DNA from: Halichoerus grypus
Lineage: Eukaryota > Chordata > Mammalia > Carnivora > Phocidae
Direction of reading: 5' to 3'
Length of the DNA stretch: 64,000 nucleotides
Assembly (NCBI RefSeq): GCF_964656455.1
Contig: NC_135720.1
Coordinates: forward strand, 54,834,598 to 54,898,597
The notes under the pieces are model-generated. The model was not told the origin of the DNA, did no database searches, and was given only the letters and a program-made list of their open reading frames with translations. The number at the start of each line of letters is the position of its first letter. Position 1 is the stretch's first letter. Both the position numbers and the translations under genes were made by a program. Below are positions 27,865-39,480 of the stretch, piece by piece.

Positions 27865-27983
27865 GGAGATACAGCTTTCTGAATTAGAGATAGCACCTGT
27901 GAGCTTGACAGCTTCCTAATATATACAGATTTTTCTGATAAGGTGTGTGCCTGTGTATGTGTGTTTGGTGAGTGGGACTTTTT

Positions 27984-28182
27984 TTTTTTTTTAAGATTTT
28001 ATTTATTTATTTGACAGAGAGAGAGAGATAGTGAGAGCAGGAACACAAGCAGGGGGAGTGGGAGAGGGAGAAGCAGGCCTTCCGCCGAGCAGGGAGCCCG
28101 ATGCGGGACTCGATCCCAGGACCCTGGGATCATGACTCGAGCCGAAGGCAGACGCTTAACGACTGAGCCACCCAGGTGCCCT
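27984..28182 (-). mobile_element. Can-SINE
   Basis: T-tail, 'gacagagagagagagatagt', 'ttccgccgagcagggagccc' and the head 'gagccacccaggtgccct'. A 14-bp target duplication gagtgggacttttt lies at 27970-27983 and 28183-28196. Confidence 0.95.
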
Positions 28183-28258
28183 GAGTGGGACTTTTTAATC
28201 TCCTATTTTGAAAAGGTATATTAACATTTGGAAATCTACAACTCAGTGAGCCAGTATT

Positions 28259-28452
28259 TTCTTTTTTCCTTTTTAAAAAAAATTTTTTAAAGATTTTATT
28301 TATTTATCCGAGAGAGAGAGACAGACAGCACAAGCAGAGGGAGAGGGAGAAGCAGGCTCTCCACTGAGCAGGGAACCCGACATGGGGCTCGATCACAGGA
28401 GCAGGACCGAGCTGAAGGCAGACACTTAACCAACTGAGCTACCAGGTGCCCC
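28259..28452 (-). mobile_element. Can-SINE nested with the next element
   Basis: An A/T-rich tail, 'agattttatttatttatccg', 'aagcaggctctccactgagc' and a diverged head 'gagctaccaggtgcccc'. It shares the outer 15-bp target repeat cagtgagccagtatt (28244-28258 and 28636-28650) with the older copy to its right. Confidence 0.88.
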
Positions 28453-28464
28453 TCTTTTTCCCTT

Positions 28465-28635
28465 TTTTTAAAAAAAGATTTTATTTAAAGAGAGAGCAGT
28501 CACACAAGTCGGGGAGGGGTAGAGGGAGAGAACCTCAAGCAGACCCCAAGTGGATCCCAGAGCCCAACCCCGGGCTCGATCCTACAAGCCAAAATCAAGA
28601 GTCCCTGTTCAACTGACTGATTCACCCAGGCACCC
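28465..28635 (-). mobile_element. Diverged older Can-SINE
   Basis: It contains 'aaaaagattttatttaaaga', 'cccgggctcgatcctacaag', 'aaaatcaagagtccctgttc' and 'gattcacccaggcacccc'. It is more decayed than the SINE to its left, so it is probably the original occupant of the target and the other inserted into its tail. Confidence 0.85.
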
Positions 28636-29629
28636 CAGTGAGCCAGTATTGTGGATATAAGATCTGTTCCAAGTGCAAAGGGGTTATTGATAGGGTTTCA
28701 TATTCCACCCTGCAATTAACCTTTAAGAAACTATCATTTGTTGAGTTTCCTTGTAATATCGAGAATATCCATAATTACTTCTAAAGGATACTAAAATACC
28801 CCTCCATTTTCCAACTACATATCTGTGTGAGGCTGGATTGTCTTCATATACTTCTACCAGAATGATGCAAAAGCAGATGTGAGAATCCAGCTCTGTCTTC
28901 TACTAAGTCAGACTTTTAAGAGATTTGCAAAAGTGGAAAACAATGCCACTCTTCTTATTTTTTGATTTTGCTTTGTTTTATAAAATAGCTGTTTTTCAAG
29001 AAAAAGATGTTCTTTATAATAACATGTAATGGAGTTATTATTACTATTTCTAAATGAAATGATAAGCATCACCATCCTCTAAGCACCTCCACACCTGGCC
29101 TCAGGGGCTGTCCCCTGGCTCCTGCATTAGAGCCCCGGTGTCTTTCTTTGCCTCTAGCCTCACCTTTGCCTGTCAATCTTCGTGCTGCTACCAGAGTAAT
29201 CTGAACATTGGAAAACAGAAACGAGGACCTACAGAGAAAAGCCTGCATTCCGGGTGGGGCCACCAAGCCCTTCCAGGTCCACTCCCTCTCCCTCTGCACC
29301 CTAGACAGGGCGGTGACTCTTCGCCCCTCTCTGAGCTCATCACACACTCGCCAATCTGCCTGAAATGCCTGATTTTCTTGCTGGGGCAGCGCCCTCAAGA
29401 TAAACTGCCGCTCGCAGCTGAAGTGTAGCACCCTCTGCCCAGCTGGTCCTTCCCACGTCCCACCTTCTGCCGTGTGCACCTGTCATGTGCTGCATCATGG
29501 CCGCAGCAGAGACTTTCGTTCAGGTTCTCAAGGTCCTTTCAGATCGTTGTCAAATTTGACCAAGCCCTTTCCTTAGCCACTCAGTAACTGAACCCTCCGC
29601 CGTGCTGCTGAGACAGGTGACAGGTGACA

Positions 29630-29740
29630 GGACAGGTATTAGCTTTCCCATTTTACATGGGAGGGGAGTGCAGAGAGGAGAAGGGACTGGCCCAAGGTCC
29701 CAAGACTGACATGTGAGCACACAGGACCCAAGGACACGTG
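29630..29740 (+). repeat. MIR fragment
   Basis: The phrases 'ttcccattttacatgggagg', 'gggactggcccaaggtccca' and 'agactgacatgtgag' follow the MIR core. Confidence 0.6.
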
Positions 29741-30739
29741 CTTGCTCGGGGCATGTTCCTAGTTCCACCTTACAACTCTGAAAAATAATTTTCTTTCCAG
29801 CGATGCTCTTCCTCTACTCCTAGGCCTTGTTCTCATTCCACTTTGGTACCATTTTCACAGTCCCAGTGTTGCCTATGCCAGCTTCCTGCGGGTTGCTGGA
29901 TGTCAGACACTGTTAATATTTCCTTGCTGTTTACCAGGGACAGAGATATCCCCAATGATTTTGAAGCTCTGCCAGCCTCCTCCTTCATCCTGTCATGAGA
30001 AAATTCTCCTTCAGCTTTTAGCAAAGGCCTTCTATGCTTCTTCCCCTAGCTGCTGGTCACAGCCGCAGGTTCCACTGTAGGACTGCACGTGGCCGGCCCG
30101 CCCCCGCCCCCGGAGAGCAGAGAGCGAAGCGTGGTTGGTTGGGGGGATTTGAGGCTCAGACTCCTTGTGTGATGGGCCCACAGAACAAAATGTGATTTGA
30201 ACAAAGCTAAACTACCTCACACCTGATAAAGGGAAGTCCCACAACTATACAACGGCTCTTATAAGGAAGACAGCCTTGAGGGGAAAATGATTATAGCCAC
30301 TTACTTCTTGGTACCCACCTGCAGGCTATGAAAACTTACAGAGAGGCTCATGCCTGTTGGTGGTTACATACAATTATGCCATTTTTGCAGAGACTGACTG
30401 GCGTGAACACGTAGTCCAGGAGAAGGAGCTCAGACAGGAGACAAACCTCAGGCCCAACTCTCCAAAGGGCTGATGACACTGCACGTGAGACAAAACAACC
30501 CAATATTTATCTGTTCTGAATTCATTTCTCTTAAAAAATCATGTTATCTTGGGGACCTAGCTAAACTTTCTCAGTGTGCTTCTCACTATTTTTGTTATTC
30601 TTATCTGATCTCTTAATGCTCATTGGTATTGAAATGTTTTGCTCGTAAAAATAATTATACTTTACATTTTTTGTACATGTATTATATAGAGAGGCATTTT
30701 TTTTTTTTTAGAAAAAGAAAAATTAAAAACTGATTTTGA

Positions 30740-30919
30740 GGGGCGCCTGGGTGGCTCAGTCGGTTAAGCGTCTGCCTTCAGCTCAGGTCATGATCCCAGG
30801 TCTTGGGATCAAGTCCCGCATCGGCGACTTGTTCAGCAGGGAGTCAGCTTCTCCCCCTGCCTGCCGCTCTCCCTGCTTGTGCTCTCTCTGTCAAATAAAC
30901 AAATAAAATCTTCTAAAAA
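30740..30919 (+). mobile_element. Can-SINE
   Basis: Head ggggcgcctgggtggctcag, 'cttctccccctgcctgccgc', then 'tgtcaaataaacaaataaaa'. The target repeats at about 30725 and 30920 are imperfect (aaaaactgattttga and aaaaaccggatattga). Confidence 0.93.
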
Positions 30920-31139
30920 GAAAAACCGGATATTGACCTTCAAAATCATCTATCCTTTATGTGAAAATGTGGGTCTTAGTTACATGTTGTGCCAAACAGA
31001 TTTCTTATCTCTGTTGTTCACCTCAACCTCCCTCTTAGCTCACGGCAGCTTGAAAGCACTGGACTGTCTTGCCCATCTCCTTGGATGGGGATTTGAGATC
31101 AGACACATGCAGTTCTGAACAATGCCTCCGATCATGGGA

Positions 31140-31215
31140 TCTTAGGCAAGGTGTTAAACCTTTTAAAGCTGCTATGTCCTCATGTGTACACTAGAAATTT
31201 TCCCAACACATAGCT
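31140..31215 (-). repeat. MIR-like fragment
   Basis: The sequence 'cttaggcaaggtgttaaacc' with 'tatgtcctcatgtgtacact' resembles the reverse MIR core (gggcaagtcacttaacctc...tcctcatctgtaaaat). Confidence 0.4.
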
Positions 31216-31864
31216 GGCACTCGGGAAATGTTCTCATCCCTTTTCCCTCTTTCCTTTAGTTATCAAGTTGAATCCTTAAGGCTTCTGGAATCTTGGCAAC
31301 CACAGTCTTTGTAAGGAGCCAGGGGTCCAGTGCCAGCAGGACCTGAGGGATGGGCAGAGCAGGGAACTGTTACCACGGCCCCTTCGGCTCACAGCAGAAA
31401 TGACTGAAGGCCCAGGAGCCCAGCGCTCGGTGTCCCTGGACACGTTTGGCTGGGGCAGAGAGAAGAGCCCATCCTGACCTCAGCAAGTGGCCCCAGAAAG
31501 CAGTAGGCAGGGGAAGAAGGCTGTAGGCACCTCTCTATGGTGGCTAGTGGGTGGAAAACACTAGCGTTAGGTTAAATGATTCTTTCCATGAGGTCCTTCT
31601 CCAAGAACCTTAGGCGCTGGTCAACATTTAACAAATTATTCGAACTAACAACCTTTCTTAACTCTCTGTGGTGACCACTGAACTGTGAGCAGGTGGGATG
31701 GACATGCATGGAACACATTATGGGCAAGTTCTGACAATAGGAAGGATGGAGAGAAGTTTATTGCGACCCCACAGAGTGTGGGAGAAGGAAGAGTTCTCAA
31801 AGACTCAGGAGACTTTTATGCCTGATACAGTTTGATTGCTAAAGACAGTTTGATTGCTAGGACA

Positions 31865-31960
31865 TCGGGTAGGTCACATTACCTATTTGGATCTCAGTTT
31901 TCTCTGTAAAATGAGGTTACACCAGGTGAGGACTCTTCCGGCTCCGTTGCCCATAATTCC
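31865..31960 (-). repeat. MIR fragment
   Basis: The sequence 'taggtcacattacctatttg' then 'atctcagttttctctgtaaa' then 'atgaggttacacc' follows the reverse MIR core (gtcacttaacctctctgagcctcagtttcctcatctgtaaaatg). Confidence 0.6.
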
Positions 31961-32403
31961 AAGCGTGTGCCCTTCTTAAAGGCTGACATGGCCTATCCTT
32001 GCTTCACGTGTCCTTCATTATCCAGCTGAGTCAGGGTTTTTTTTTTTTTTCCTGGTTGAGGATGATTTGGGGGCTTAGGCAAACTGTCAGCAGCTGTCTC
32101 ACCTCTGGCTGTCCTTCCTACCCAGGGCAGTCCCATCCTTGCCCTATCCTTCACAAATGCCGTGTTGGTTTGAAATCATGAGAGCATTATCAATACCCAG
32201 GACTGTGTTGGGTCCTTTCATCAGCAAGCATTCAATGTTTCTTTTTCTACCATTGAAAGGGGTTCTTGAGAGTTCTTATCAAAGCAGGTAGCTTGCTGAA
32301 AAACCCCTTCTTAGCCCTTCTCGAATGGCGGTGTCTGAGGTTTTCCTCCAAAGGGGACAGAACTGTAAAATTTCAGAGCAGATAGAGTATGTAAATTTCA
32401 ACG

Positions 32404-32578
32404 AGTTCTCAAACTTGAGCAGGCATCAGAATCACCTGGAGTCTCCTTAAAACCCAGCTTGCTGGGCCTCACAGCAGTGTTTGACTTAGTGTATCTAGGG
32501 AAGGGCCCAGAAGGCTGCATTTCTAATAAGTTCCCAGATGGTGTTGACGCTGCCATTAACATGACCACACTTTGGGTC
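32404..32578 (+). mobile_element. MER5A (hAT-Charlie) remnant
   Basis: A near full-length copy: 'gttctcaaacttgagcaggc', 'atcagaatcacctggagtct', 'aaggctgcatttctaataag' and 'ttcccagatggtgttgacgc' appear in MER5A order. It is non-coding. Confidence 0.85.
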
Positions 32579-32864
32579 CCCTTAACTAGTCCAGCTCCCT
32601 TACTAGCAGACAAGGAGACTATGGCTGGGAATATCGAGCCCAAGAAAAACTAAAATCCACCTACTCTCATTCACTACCCAATGGCTTTCAGTCAAAAGCA
32701 ACTTTTTTCTTTTGGCTGTAGACCAATAGTTTTCAAGCTTTTGATTAAAAAAAATCACTTAGGGCACCAGTTTAAATACTCCAAGAACGGCTAGATACTG
32801 ACTCTATATACCTGGGACAGCGGTTCTTCACCTGCTGCGCATCAGCATTAGAAATTCTGACGTC

Positions 32865-33057
32865 GGGGCGCCTGGGTGGCTCAGTCGGTTAAGCGTCTGC
32901 CTTTGGCTCAGGTCATGATCCCAGCATCCTGGGATCGAGCCCCGCATCGGGCTCCCTGCTCAGCGGGAAGCCTGCTTCTCCCTCTCCCACTGCCCCCTGC
33001 TTGTGTTTCCTCTCTCGCTGTGTCTCTCTCTGTTAAATAAATAAAATCTTTAAAAAA
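32865..33057 (+). mobile_element. Can-SINE
   Basis: A complete copy from ggggcgcctgggtggctcag to 'tgttaaataaataaaatctt' plus A-tail. The target is gaaattctgacgtc on the left (32851-32864) and aaattctgatgtc on the right (33058-33070). A third copy of the target follows the adjacent L1 tail. Confidence 0.95.
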
Positions 33058-33070
33058 AAATTCTGATGTC

Positions 33071-33122
33071 CACAGACCTGTACCCCTAAAACAAATAATA
33101 CATTATGTTAATTAAAAAAAAA
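33071..33122 (+). mobile_element. Extremely truncated L1 3' tail
   Basis: About 50 bases only: 'cagacctgtacccctaaaac', 'aaataatacattatgttaat' and an A-tail. This is the terminal sequence of carnivoran L1 (ctgtacccctgaaacaaataatacat...). It is bounded by aaattctgatgtc on the left and gaaattctggtgtc (33123-33136) on the right. Confidence 0.75.
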
Positions 33123-33429
33123 GAAATTCTGGTGTCATTAATCCAGGTGTCGGGATTCTCAAAAGCTCTGCAGATAATTCCATGGGTAGTAAATGGGAGA
33201 AGCCTGGGTCTGGAGGAAGTTCTGGGCATCCCAGGTGATTTGGGTACAGCTGTGGGCTGATCCAGATTTTGTAGGTAAATGTTTTCCTGGTCTTGCCTCC
33301 TGCTTTAGGAACCACAAAGGAGCAGCAGTTGTGCTAGTTTGGGGTTTGAGGAGCGAACGGTAGAAGTGGGCGGCATTGATGGAGAAGATCAGACCAAAGC
33401 GAACGTAGGCAGTCTGGGTGGTGTGTGAT

Positions 33430-33770
33430 CTTTTTTTTTTCTGTGTATGTCAACATTTATTTTTAAAATATTTATTCTCTTTTATTGAGATATAATTGAC
33501 ATATGACATTATATTTAGTTTCAGGCATACAACATAATGATTCCATATATGTATATATTGCGAAGTGATCCCCACAGTTAAGTCTAATGAACAACCGCAA
33601 CCACACAGTTTTTCTGACTTGTGATGAGAACTTTAAGATTGACCCTCTTAGCAAATTACAAATATATCATTAACTATAACATATCATTAACTATAGTCAC
33701 CATGCTATACATTACATCCCCAGGACTTATTTATTTTATAACTGTAGGTTTATACCTTTTTGACTACTGT
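33430..33770 (-). mobile_element. 5'-truncated L1M 3' UTR
   Basis: The complement of the well-known L1 end is seen: 'attgagatataattgacata', 'gtttcaggcatacaacataa', 'ttgtgatgagaactttaaga' and 'catcccc...aggacttatttatttta'. A target repeat tggtgtgtgat lies at about 33419 and 33771. A local duplication of 'atatcattaactata' lies within it. Confidence 0.85.
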
Positions 33771-33929
33771 TGGTGTGTGATTTTGATCCTTTAAACTCCC
33801 TTAGTCACCTTCCTTGGCTCCCTGTGCTTCCTTCATAATACCAGAGAGTCAGAAAGAAGCTTACTGCCTGCTTCTGGTGTGTAGAATGAGAGAATGCTTT
33901 GACTTCGACTTCTGAGGTGTCTCTTCTAG

Positions 33930-34110
33930 TTCCAAGACTCATTATGTGACCTGAGCAGTCAATGTCTTCTCCCTAAGCCCATCTATAATTCTTTGTAATA
34001 TAGGAATATTAATATCTGCCATCTTTACCTTAGAAGGATTTTGTGGGAACACAATTTAAAGCACTGTGGAAACTATAAAGCACTATAAAAATGAAAGCTA
34101 TTATTTTATT
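33930..34110 (-). repeat. MIR
   Basis: The sequence 'cattatgtgacctgagcagt', 'ggaatattaatatctgccat' and 'gattttgtgggaacacaatt', then 'gcactgtggaaactataaag', matches the reverse MIR order (tgtgtgaccttgggcaagt...taatagtacctacc...gtgaggattaaatgag...gtgcctggc). Confidence 0.65.
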
Positions 34111-34741
34111 AACCAGTGATGCATACACAGAAGCTTAAGGTGAAAGAAATATCTCTTGACTAAATCAGACCTGGAAATTCTCTTGGAACTTGTACCTAAT
34201 TTGTCCTTGCTTCTAGGTACATCTATTCAAATCCAAAACCCAGAACATCTGAGTGTATGATTATGTGAGCATTTTAGCAAGATAAGTTTCTTCTCAGATA
34301 ATGGGAAAACAGACCTTTTTAAGGATGTCTGAGAAGAACAACATCCAAGTTTTAAGGAATAAAATCCCAACTAAAAATTTTAGAAGTCTTGTATTTCTTA
34401 TAGCTTGAAAGGTGGATGAGGAACTTATGGGTTAATAATGCAGTGTGTGTATTTAATGCAGTATGGGTGTTTACAGTTTGGAAGTGTCTTATGGCAAGAG
34501 GACCTAGAAATGCTTAGATAAAATACTTTGTTCTAGACAAGTTACCAACTGTCAGTACCCGTTCAGCATCATGAACTCTAACAGCCTGTGTTTTCTGCAT
34601 AAGAGCCCATAAATTCATCACTCATAATTACATATTTTTCCTGGGGGGAATTTTCCTAGGTAATTTATCAATCGTGAAATATTGAGAAATCCAATAGTAG
34701 CTATGAGGCAAGGTAAAAGTGTTTCAGAAAGCAAGTGAAGA

Positions 34742-34755
34742 GTGCCCTCTGGTGG
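34742..34755 (-). promoter_or_regulatory. CTCF-like motif, - orientation
   Basis: On the - strand the sequence reads CCACCAGAGGGCAC, which fits every position of the core CCASYAGRKGGCRS. It lies between the 3' ends of BVES and LIN28B. Confidence 0.55.
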
Positions 34756-36170
34756 TATCATGAAGCAACTGACATGCATCAATGCTCGGTCTTTAATCAG
34801 AATTATTAAACTATAGTTCTACAGTCAGACTTTCATCCTAACCATAAGAAATTTTGACGCTTTCAGCGATCCATTGTACAATGGACTACATTAGGACATG
34901 CTGCTTATATTGTGTTGTGTTATGTCATGTAGGTTATCTTTTACAGAAGCCCTAGGGAAAATTTTAGTTGGGACAGTGCTCCATTAAGAAATAATTTTTA
35001 ATTAAAAAGAAGCACTAGAGGTTGTTAATATGGCACTTCCAAATGAGATCTCTTAAATAATTAGATCTCGGCCCACAGTTGGTTATTGCTTGTTTTTTGT
35101 TTTGTTTTTGGGTGGGCCTGGGGTTTGCGTTGGAACATTTAGCCATTGTGATGGGGTTCTCATAGAACATGTTGAATCTTTGGCAGGTTTGGGAAATAAC
35201 CACCTGGGATAATCTAGTGTGATTCTAGATGAACACAGAATATTGGGCCAAATGATATTCCAGGGTCCCTTCCAACCACTCAGTTCTATGTTAAATTTTC
35301 CCTAGCAACTGATGTGTTTTCACCAGTTTATAAATGTCATACAGTATTTATACACAAAAAGAAAATGCGGACCAAGGGAAATAGAGTGCACAGTGACACA
35401 GCTCCAGACTGCTTCAACAACAGCTCCTCACATTTCAGCCCCTCCTTTGTAGCTTCCAAATGTTCCGCCTTGAGAAAGTTAATTATGGTCATGATTAGAT
35501 TCTATTGTTTTTAACGGATTGTTTTGGGTGAGTGGCCAAAGCAACTTTAACACAGGACTAGCTAAACTAAAATCTGGACTAGCTAATGAAAATTAATTGT
35601 ACAGAACTAATTTCACAAAAAAAAGGGGGGGGATTTGAAGAGCTGGTGTAGAGATAACTGTAATGGCCTGAATATGTGACATGATGATCTAAATGAAATA
35701 AGCGATAAATAGAACTTGAGATACCTGACATGCTAGTAGTGAGGCCACACTTCTGGAAGAAAACACAGAAAAGCAATAAGAAAGGACCACATATCAATAA
35801 TACATCTATTTGAACCAATTCAGATGTAAATTTGGTTTGATTCTTAAGTTGTCTTTCCTTGTACTCTGCAGCATTGCTGTTATGGTAACACGTACACGTG
35901 AGTCCAGTTTTCTTGACAAAAGAGTAAAACTAACCATGTCATTTGGGGTATAAGCAAAAACCCCAAGGTTGGAGTTGGTACTTCAAAGAAATTTTAAAAC
36001 CAGGGCAGGCAAATAACTACAGAGGCTAAGCAGCTTAGAAATTAAATAGAAATGGAGGTCCTTGTCCTTCAGAAAATAGCTAGCATCTTCAAGAAACTTT
36101 TACTAATCTTAGAAACAAAGTACACACATGTATCTTAGATAGGAAACTTTTTAAAGTGAAATTTTGTTTT

Positions 36171-36368
36171 GTTTTTAAAGATTTTATTTATTTGAGAGAG
36201 AGAGAGAGCGCATACGTGCACAAACACAAGTTGAGGGGGGCTACGGGCAGAGGGAGAGGGAGAAGCAGACTCCTCGCTGAGCAGGGAGTGGGGCTCGATC
36301 CCAGGACCCTGAGATCATGACCTGAGCCGAAGGCAGACACTTAACTGACTGAGCCACCCAGGCACCCC
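36171..36368 (-). mobile_element. Can-SINE
   Basis: T-rich tail, (ga)n, 'gagaagcagactcctcgctg' and the head 'gagccacccaggcacccc'. A 13-bp target duplication gaaattttgtttt lies at 36158-36170 and 36369-36381. Confidence 0.95.
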
Positions 36369-36445
36369 GAAATTTTGTTTTAAGAAACATGCAGCCTCAG
36401 AAACATTGACCATTTTCCAGATACCTAAAACCACTTCAGAAAGTG

Positions 36446-36500
36446 TATGTGTGTGTGCGCGTGCGCATGCGGGATGGGGGGTGCGGGTGGGGGGATGGAT
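36446..36500 (+). repeat. GT-rich then G-rich low-complexity tract
   Basis: A (gt)n/(gc)n stretch leads into several runs of 3 to 6 G separated by short loops (36470-36493). This satisfies a four-tract G4 pattern on the + strand. Confidence 0.7.
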
Positions 36501-37859
36501 TTTAAAGGGTAACATGCTGATTTCTAAATTGAGGATGATTTGAGTAGCGGTAAAAACTTTTCTTTTAAATTTCAATTGTTTCTAGAAAGTAAAGCAGACA
36601 AGAGAACCCATAGTTTTTGAGAGGAAAAAAAAATCAATTTCATGAAAATAATGAGAAAACAAGAGCAGAATCTATCACAAAATGATAGATTGTGACATAA
36701 GCAATTTTTTAATTTAGTAGCCTACCAAGCAAAAGCTTCATATAAAGGTTCTTACAAAAAGCTTATGTAAGAGGTGAAAACGGGGGTAGGTAGTACAAAT
36801 GTAACATTCTGTGTACACATAAGGAAAGCCTAGGATTCTGGGGCTTTCTATTATTCTGCCTGTTCTTTATTACAAAAAAGGAAAAGAAATATTAATTACA
36901 GAAGCATCCTGGACTCCCTATATTTCAGTTGTCAGTCTCCTATCTATCATTTAAGAACTATAACTTCATTCTTTTCCCCAGTGTAACTCCCTGGAGAGGA
37001 CAAATGCAGTGAACCATCCTTCTCCAAATTAGCACTTGGGGGCGTCAGCATAAAATGCTTGTGTATTTCTGAAGATTTATAAATGTTCAGATCACCTGAA
37101 GCCACAGCTTCTCAATGATGCTCTAGGGAGCTCTATTATCATACCAAAATTATCTTTGTGCCCCTCCCCCCAAATCACTTAGAGTCCTCCAAAATGGCAA
37201 CCAAAAAAAGTGGTGAGAGGTCCTTTCCCCCATGTTCTTTCATGAAAGTAGCTCCATTCTTAGGCAGTCTTCTAGAACCTTCCATCTCTCTCCCCACTGG
37301 ATTCCCTCTGCCTTCAAGTGTGTACTTGGTATCCTTAAGAGTAGGTAACAAAGTCATGAGAAGATGCTACTAACGTATTAAAGCAAAGGGTTGCTTTTCC
37401 CTAGTATTACAATCAATCTATCTTGTCTTCCTGCCTTCCTGTCTGTTTTATTGTCAGATTCACTAGGTTTCAAACCCACAATGAGGTATTGGGAAAAATA
37501 TCCACCTTCAAGGATAAAAGCAAAGAGCAGAAGTCCAACAGGGTTTCTAGCTACCATTTTAGCAAGAAAGTTGGGAGGCAAGACTATAGCAACATTAACA
37601 ATTTCGTTAAGGAAGCAACTTTATAATAATTGTAATAATTTTAACACTTACAGCTTTTCCATATTATTTCTGCTATGTGGTGAACTTCCCCATTATAAAG
37701 CAAAACAGTAAACAAAAAAAGCCAGTCAATTTCTTTTCATCTTGAAAAATTCTTAATTCTTACCTTTCCTACTTGCCGAATTGTGATTATTCTCTTCTTC
37801 ATTCCCATTTCAAAGAAGTGGAATTGAGTGTGTTGATTTTTTTTAAAACCACTATAATT

Positions 37860-38400
37860 TGATTTCATCTATGTTGCTCCATTAAAATTTTTCTGTCCAT
37901 CAATCTGGATACTCTCTATCGACTTGTCTTCGTTGTTCTGTTGCTTTTAACCTGCTGTCATACACCCATCTGTTGAATTCTTATTTTCAGTTACTCTTAA
38001 TTTTTGGTTCTAAAATTTGACTTTTATATCTTATCTATTTACCATAGTTATTTTTAAAGTCGTTGTATAATATTTGCACTAGCTGAGTCACCTTTGTTTT
38101 GGTGTCTGTTGTTTTCCTTGTTTCCAGCCAATTGGTCCTATTTATTTGCATGCTTCATACTTTTTAATTGGATGTTGGACATTGTCGCTGAAAATTTGTA
38201 AAGGCTCTGGATAATATCTTCTTCCAAGGAGGGTTGTTTTCTTTTGGTAGGTAGGTAGTAGACCAGCTATCACCTTAGTCCCATCCAGGGTTCATTTTAG
38301 GCTTTGTTAGGGCTGGTCTAGTTCAACTTTGCCCTTTTCCTGGTGTAGGATCTGTACTCTTAGGGTATGACCATTATTCCTAGGGTTTAGCCTTTCTGAA
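37860..38400 (-). repeat. Ancient L1/HAL1-like antisense fragment
   Basis: The phrases 'cttattttcagttactctta', 'tgcatgcttcatacttttta' and 'attggatgttggacattgtc' belong to a dispersed old L1-related sequence usually seen as its complement. It is highly diverged and its limits are approximate. Confidence 0.4.
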
Positions 38401-39339
38401 ATCCAGATACCAAGCCTAGGTGTTTACCAAAGCCCATTTAACACCGAGGCTTGAAATTCAATCTCTGTTCTTCCAGCACTGGATGATGAGGAGAGCACCA
38501 TTCACTCCATTAGCCTCCCAGCCAGAGGCTGGACCAAGGTGAGACAAAGGAGGTGCTTAGGGCAAGGTACCATCCTGAACATGAACACTTCTTTAAATTT
38601 TACACTCTAGGCACCTCTTGCCTCCTAGTTGTGGCCCTGAGCTCATCAGCTGCAGTTTTCTGCTGAGTTTTTTTATTCAATGGCTTGAAAGGAATCTGTA
38701 TAAAGATTTCGGGGAATCCCTTCTCTGTGACCCCTCCTCTCTGGGATTGGTCTCTCAATTTTCTGTTGTTTTGGCAGTCCTGACTTTGTTTCCCCAGCTC
38801 AGGAAGAATGCCACTTCCCTTTGGAGTTTTATCATTCCGTGGTGCCTCAGGGAACTGGAAAGTGCCCTTAGGGGAAAAGCTGGGGGTAAATGGGGTGCTC
38901 ACCTCCTATGCTTCTCCTTTCTTTCGAAGTTGGTGGCCCCTCAAGTTCCCGGATACATTGGTTGACTTCCAATGTCATTCATAAAGTTTGTTCATAATTT
39001 ATACCACCAAATTCATCTCTTCACTGGTTGACTGAACATGAACTGCTTAGTCTTGACTCCGGTCTTTTGTTTATACTGTTTCTTCTGTCTCAGACTCTCT
39101 TCCTTCACCATCCAGACCAAGCCCATCCCTCCCGCTCCACCTGAGTCTCATTTCCTCAAACCGCACATGCAATTATCAAAGACGTTGTTTTTGAAGAATT
39201 TTTACTGATAGGACACAACATTTAATGATGTTAATGGGAAAGTGTAAAGTTCCTAATCCTATTTAATAAAACCTAATTTTATTTTAAATCTATATATTAA
39301 TTTATTGGAGAGAAATTAGAAGAAAATTAAGAAAAAATA

Positions 39340-39480
39340 TTAATGGTTATTTCTAGGTGATGGGATTATATGTTTTTCAGAAGGTTTCCCATATTTGAAA
39401 TTGATTAAAAATGTCACTGGTTATTTCCAGGTGATGAGATTATGTACTATTTTAATTTTCTTTCAAAGCTGTCCATATTC
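39340..39480 (+). repeat. Ancient L1M-like 3' fragment
   Basis: The sequence 'ggttatttctaggtgatggg', repeated about 70 bp later as 'ggttatttccaggtgatgag', resembles the old L1 end (ggttatctctgggtggtggg). The duplication suggests two overlapping fragments. Confidence 0.4.

Larger units (their letters stand above)
32815..33190 (+). mobile_element. MER5-like remnant split by two insertions
   Basis: The left part 'cagcggttcttcacctgctg' through 'aaattctgacgtc' and the right part 'ggattctcaaaagctctgca' together resemble a hAT-type MER element. The Can-SINE at 32865 and a short L1 tail at 33071 lie inside it. Confidence 0.5.

Noticed and set aside
30088..30115. GC-box cluster (cccgcccccgcccccgg)
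   Set aside because: It is an isolated C-rich stretch with few CpGs around it and no exon or start signal nearby, which is insufficient for a promoter call.
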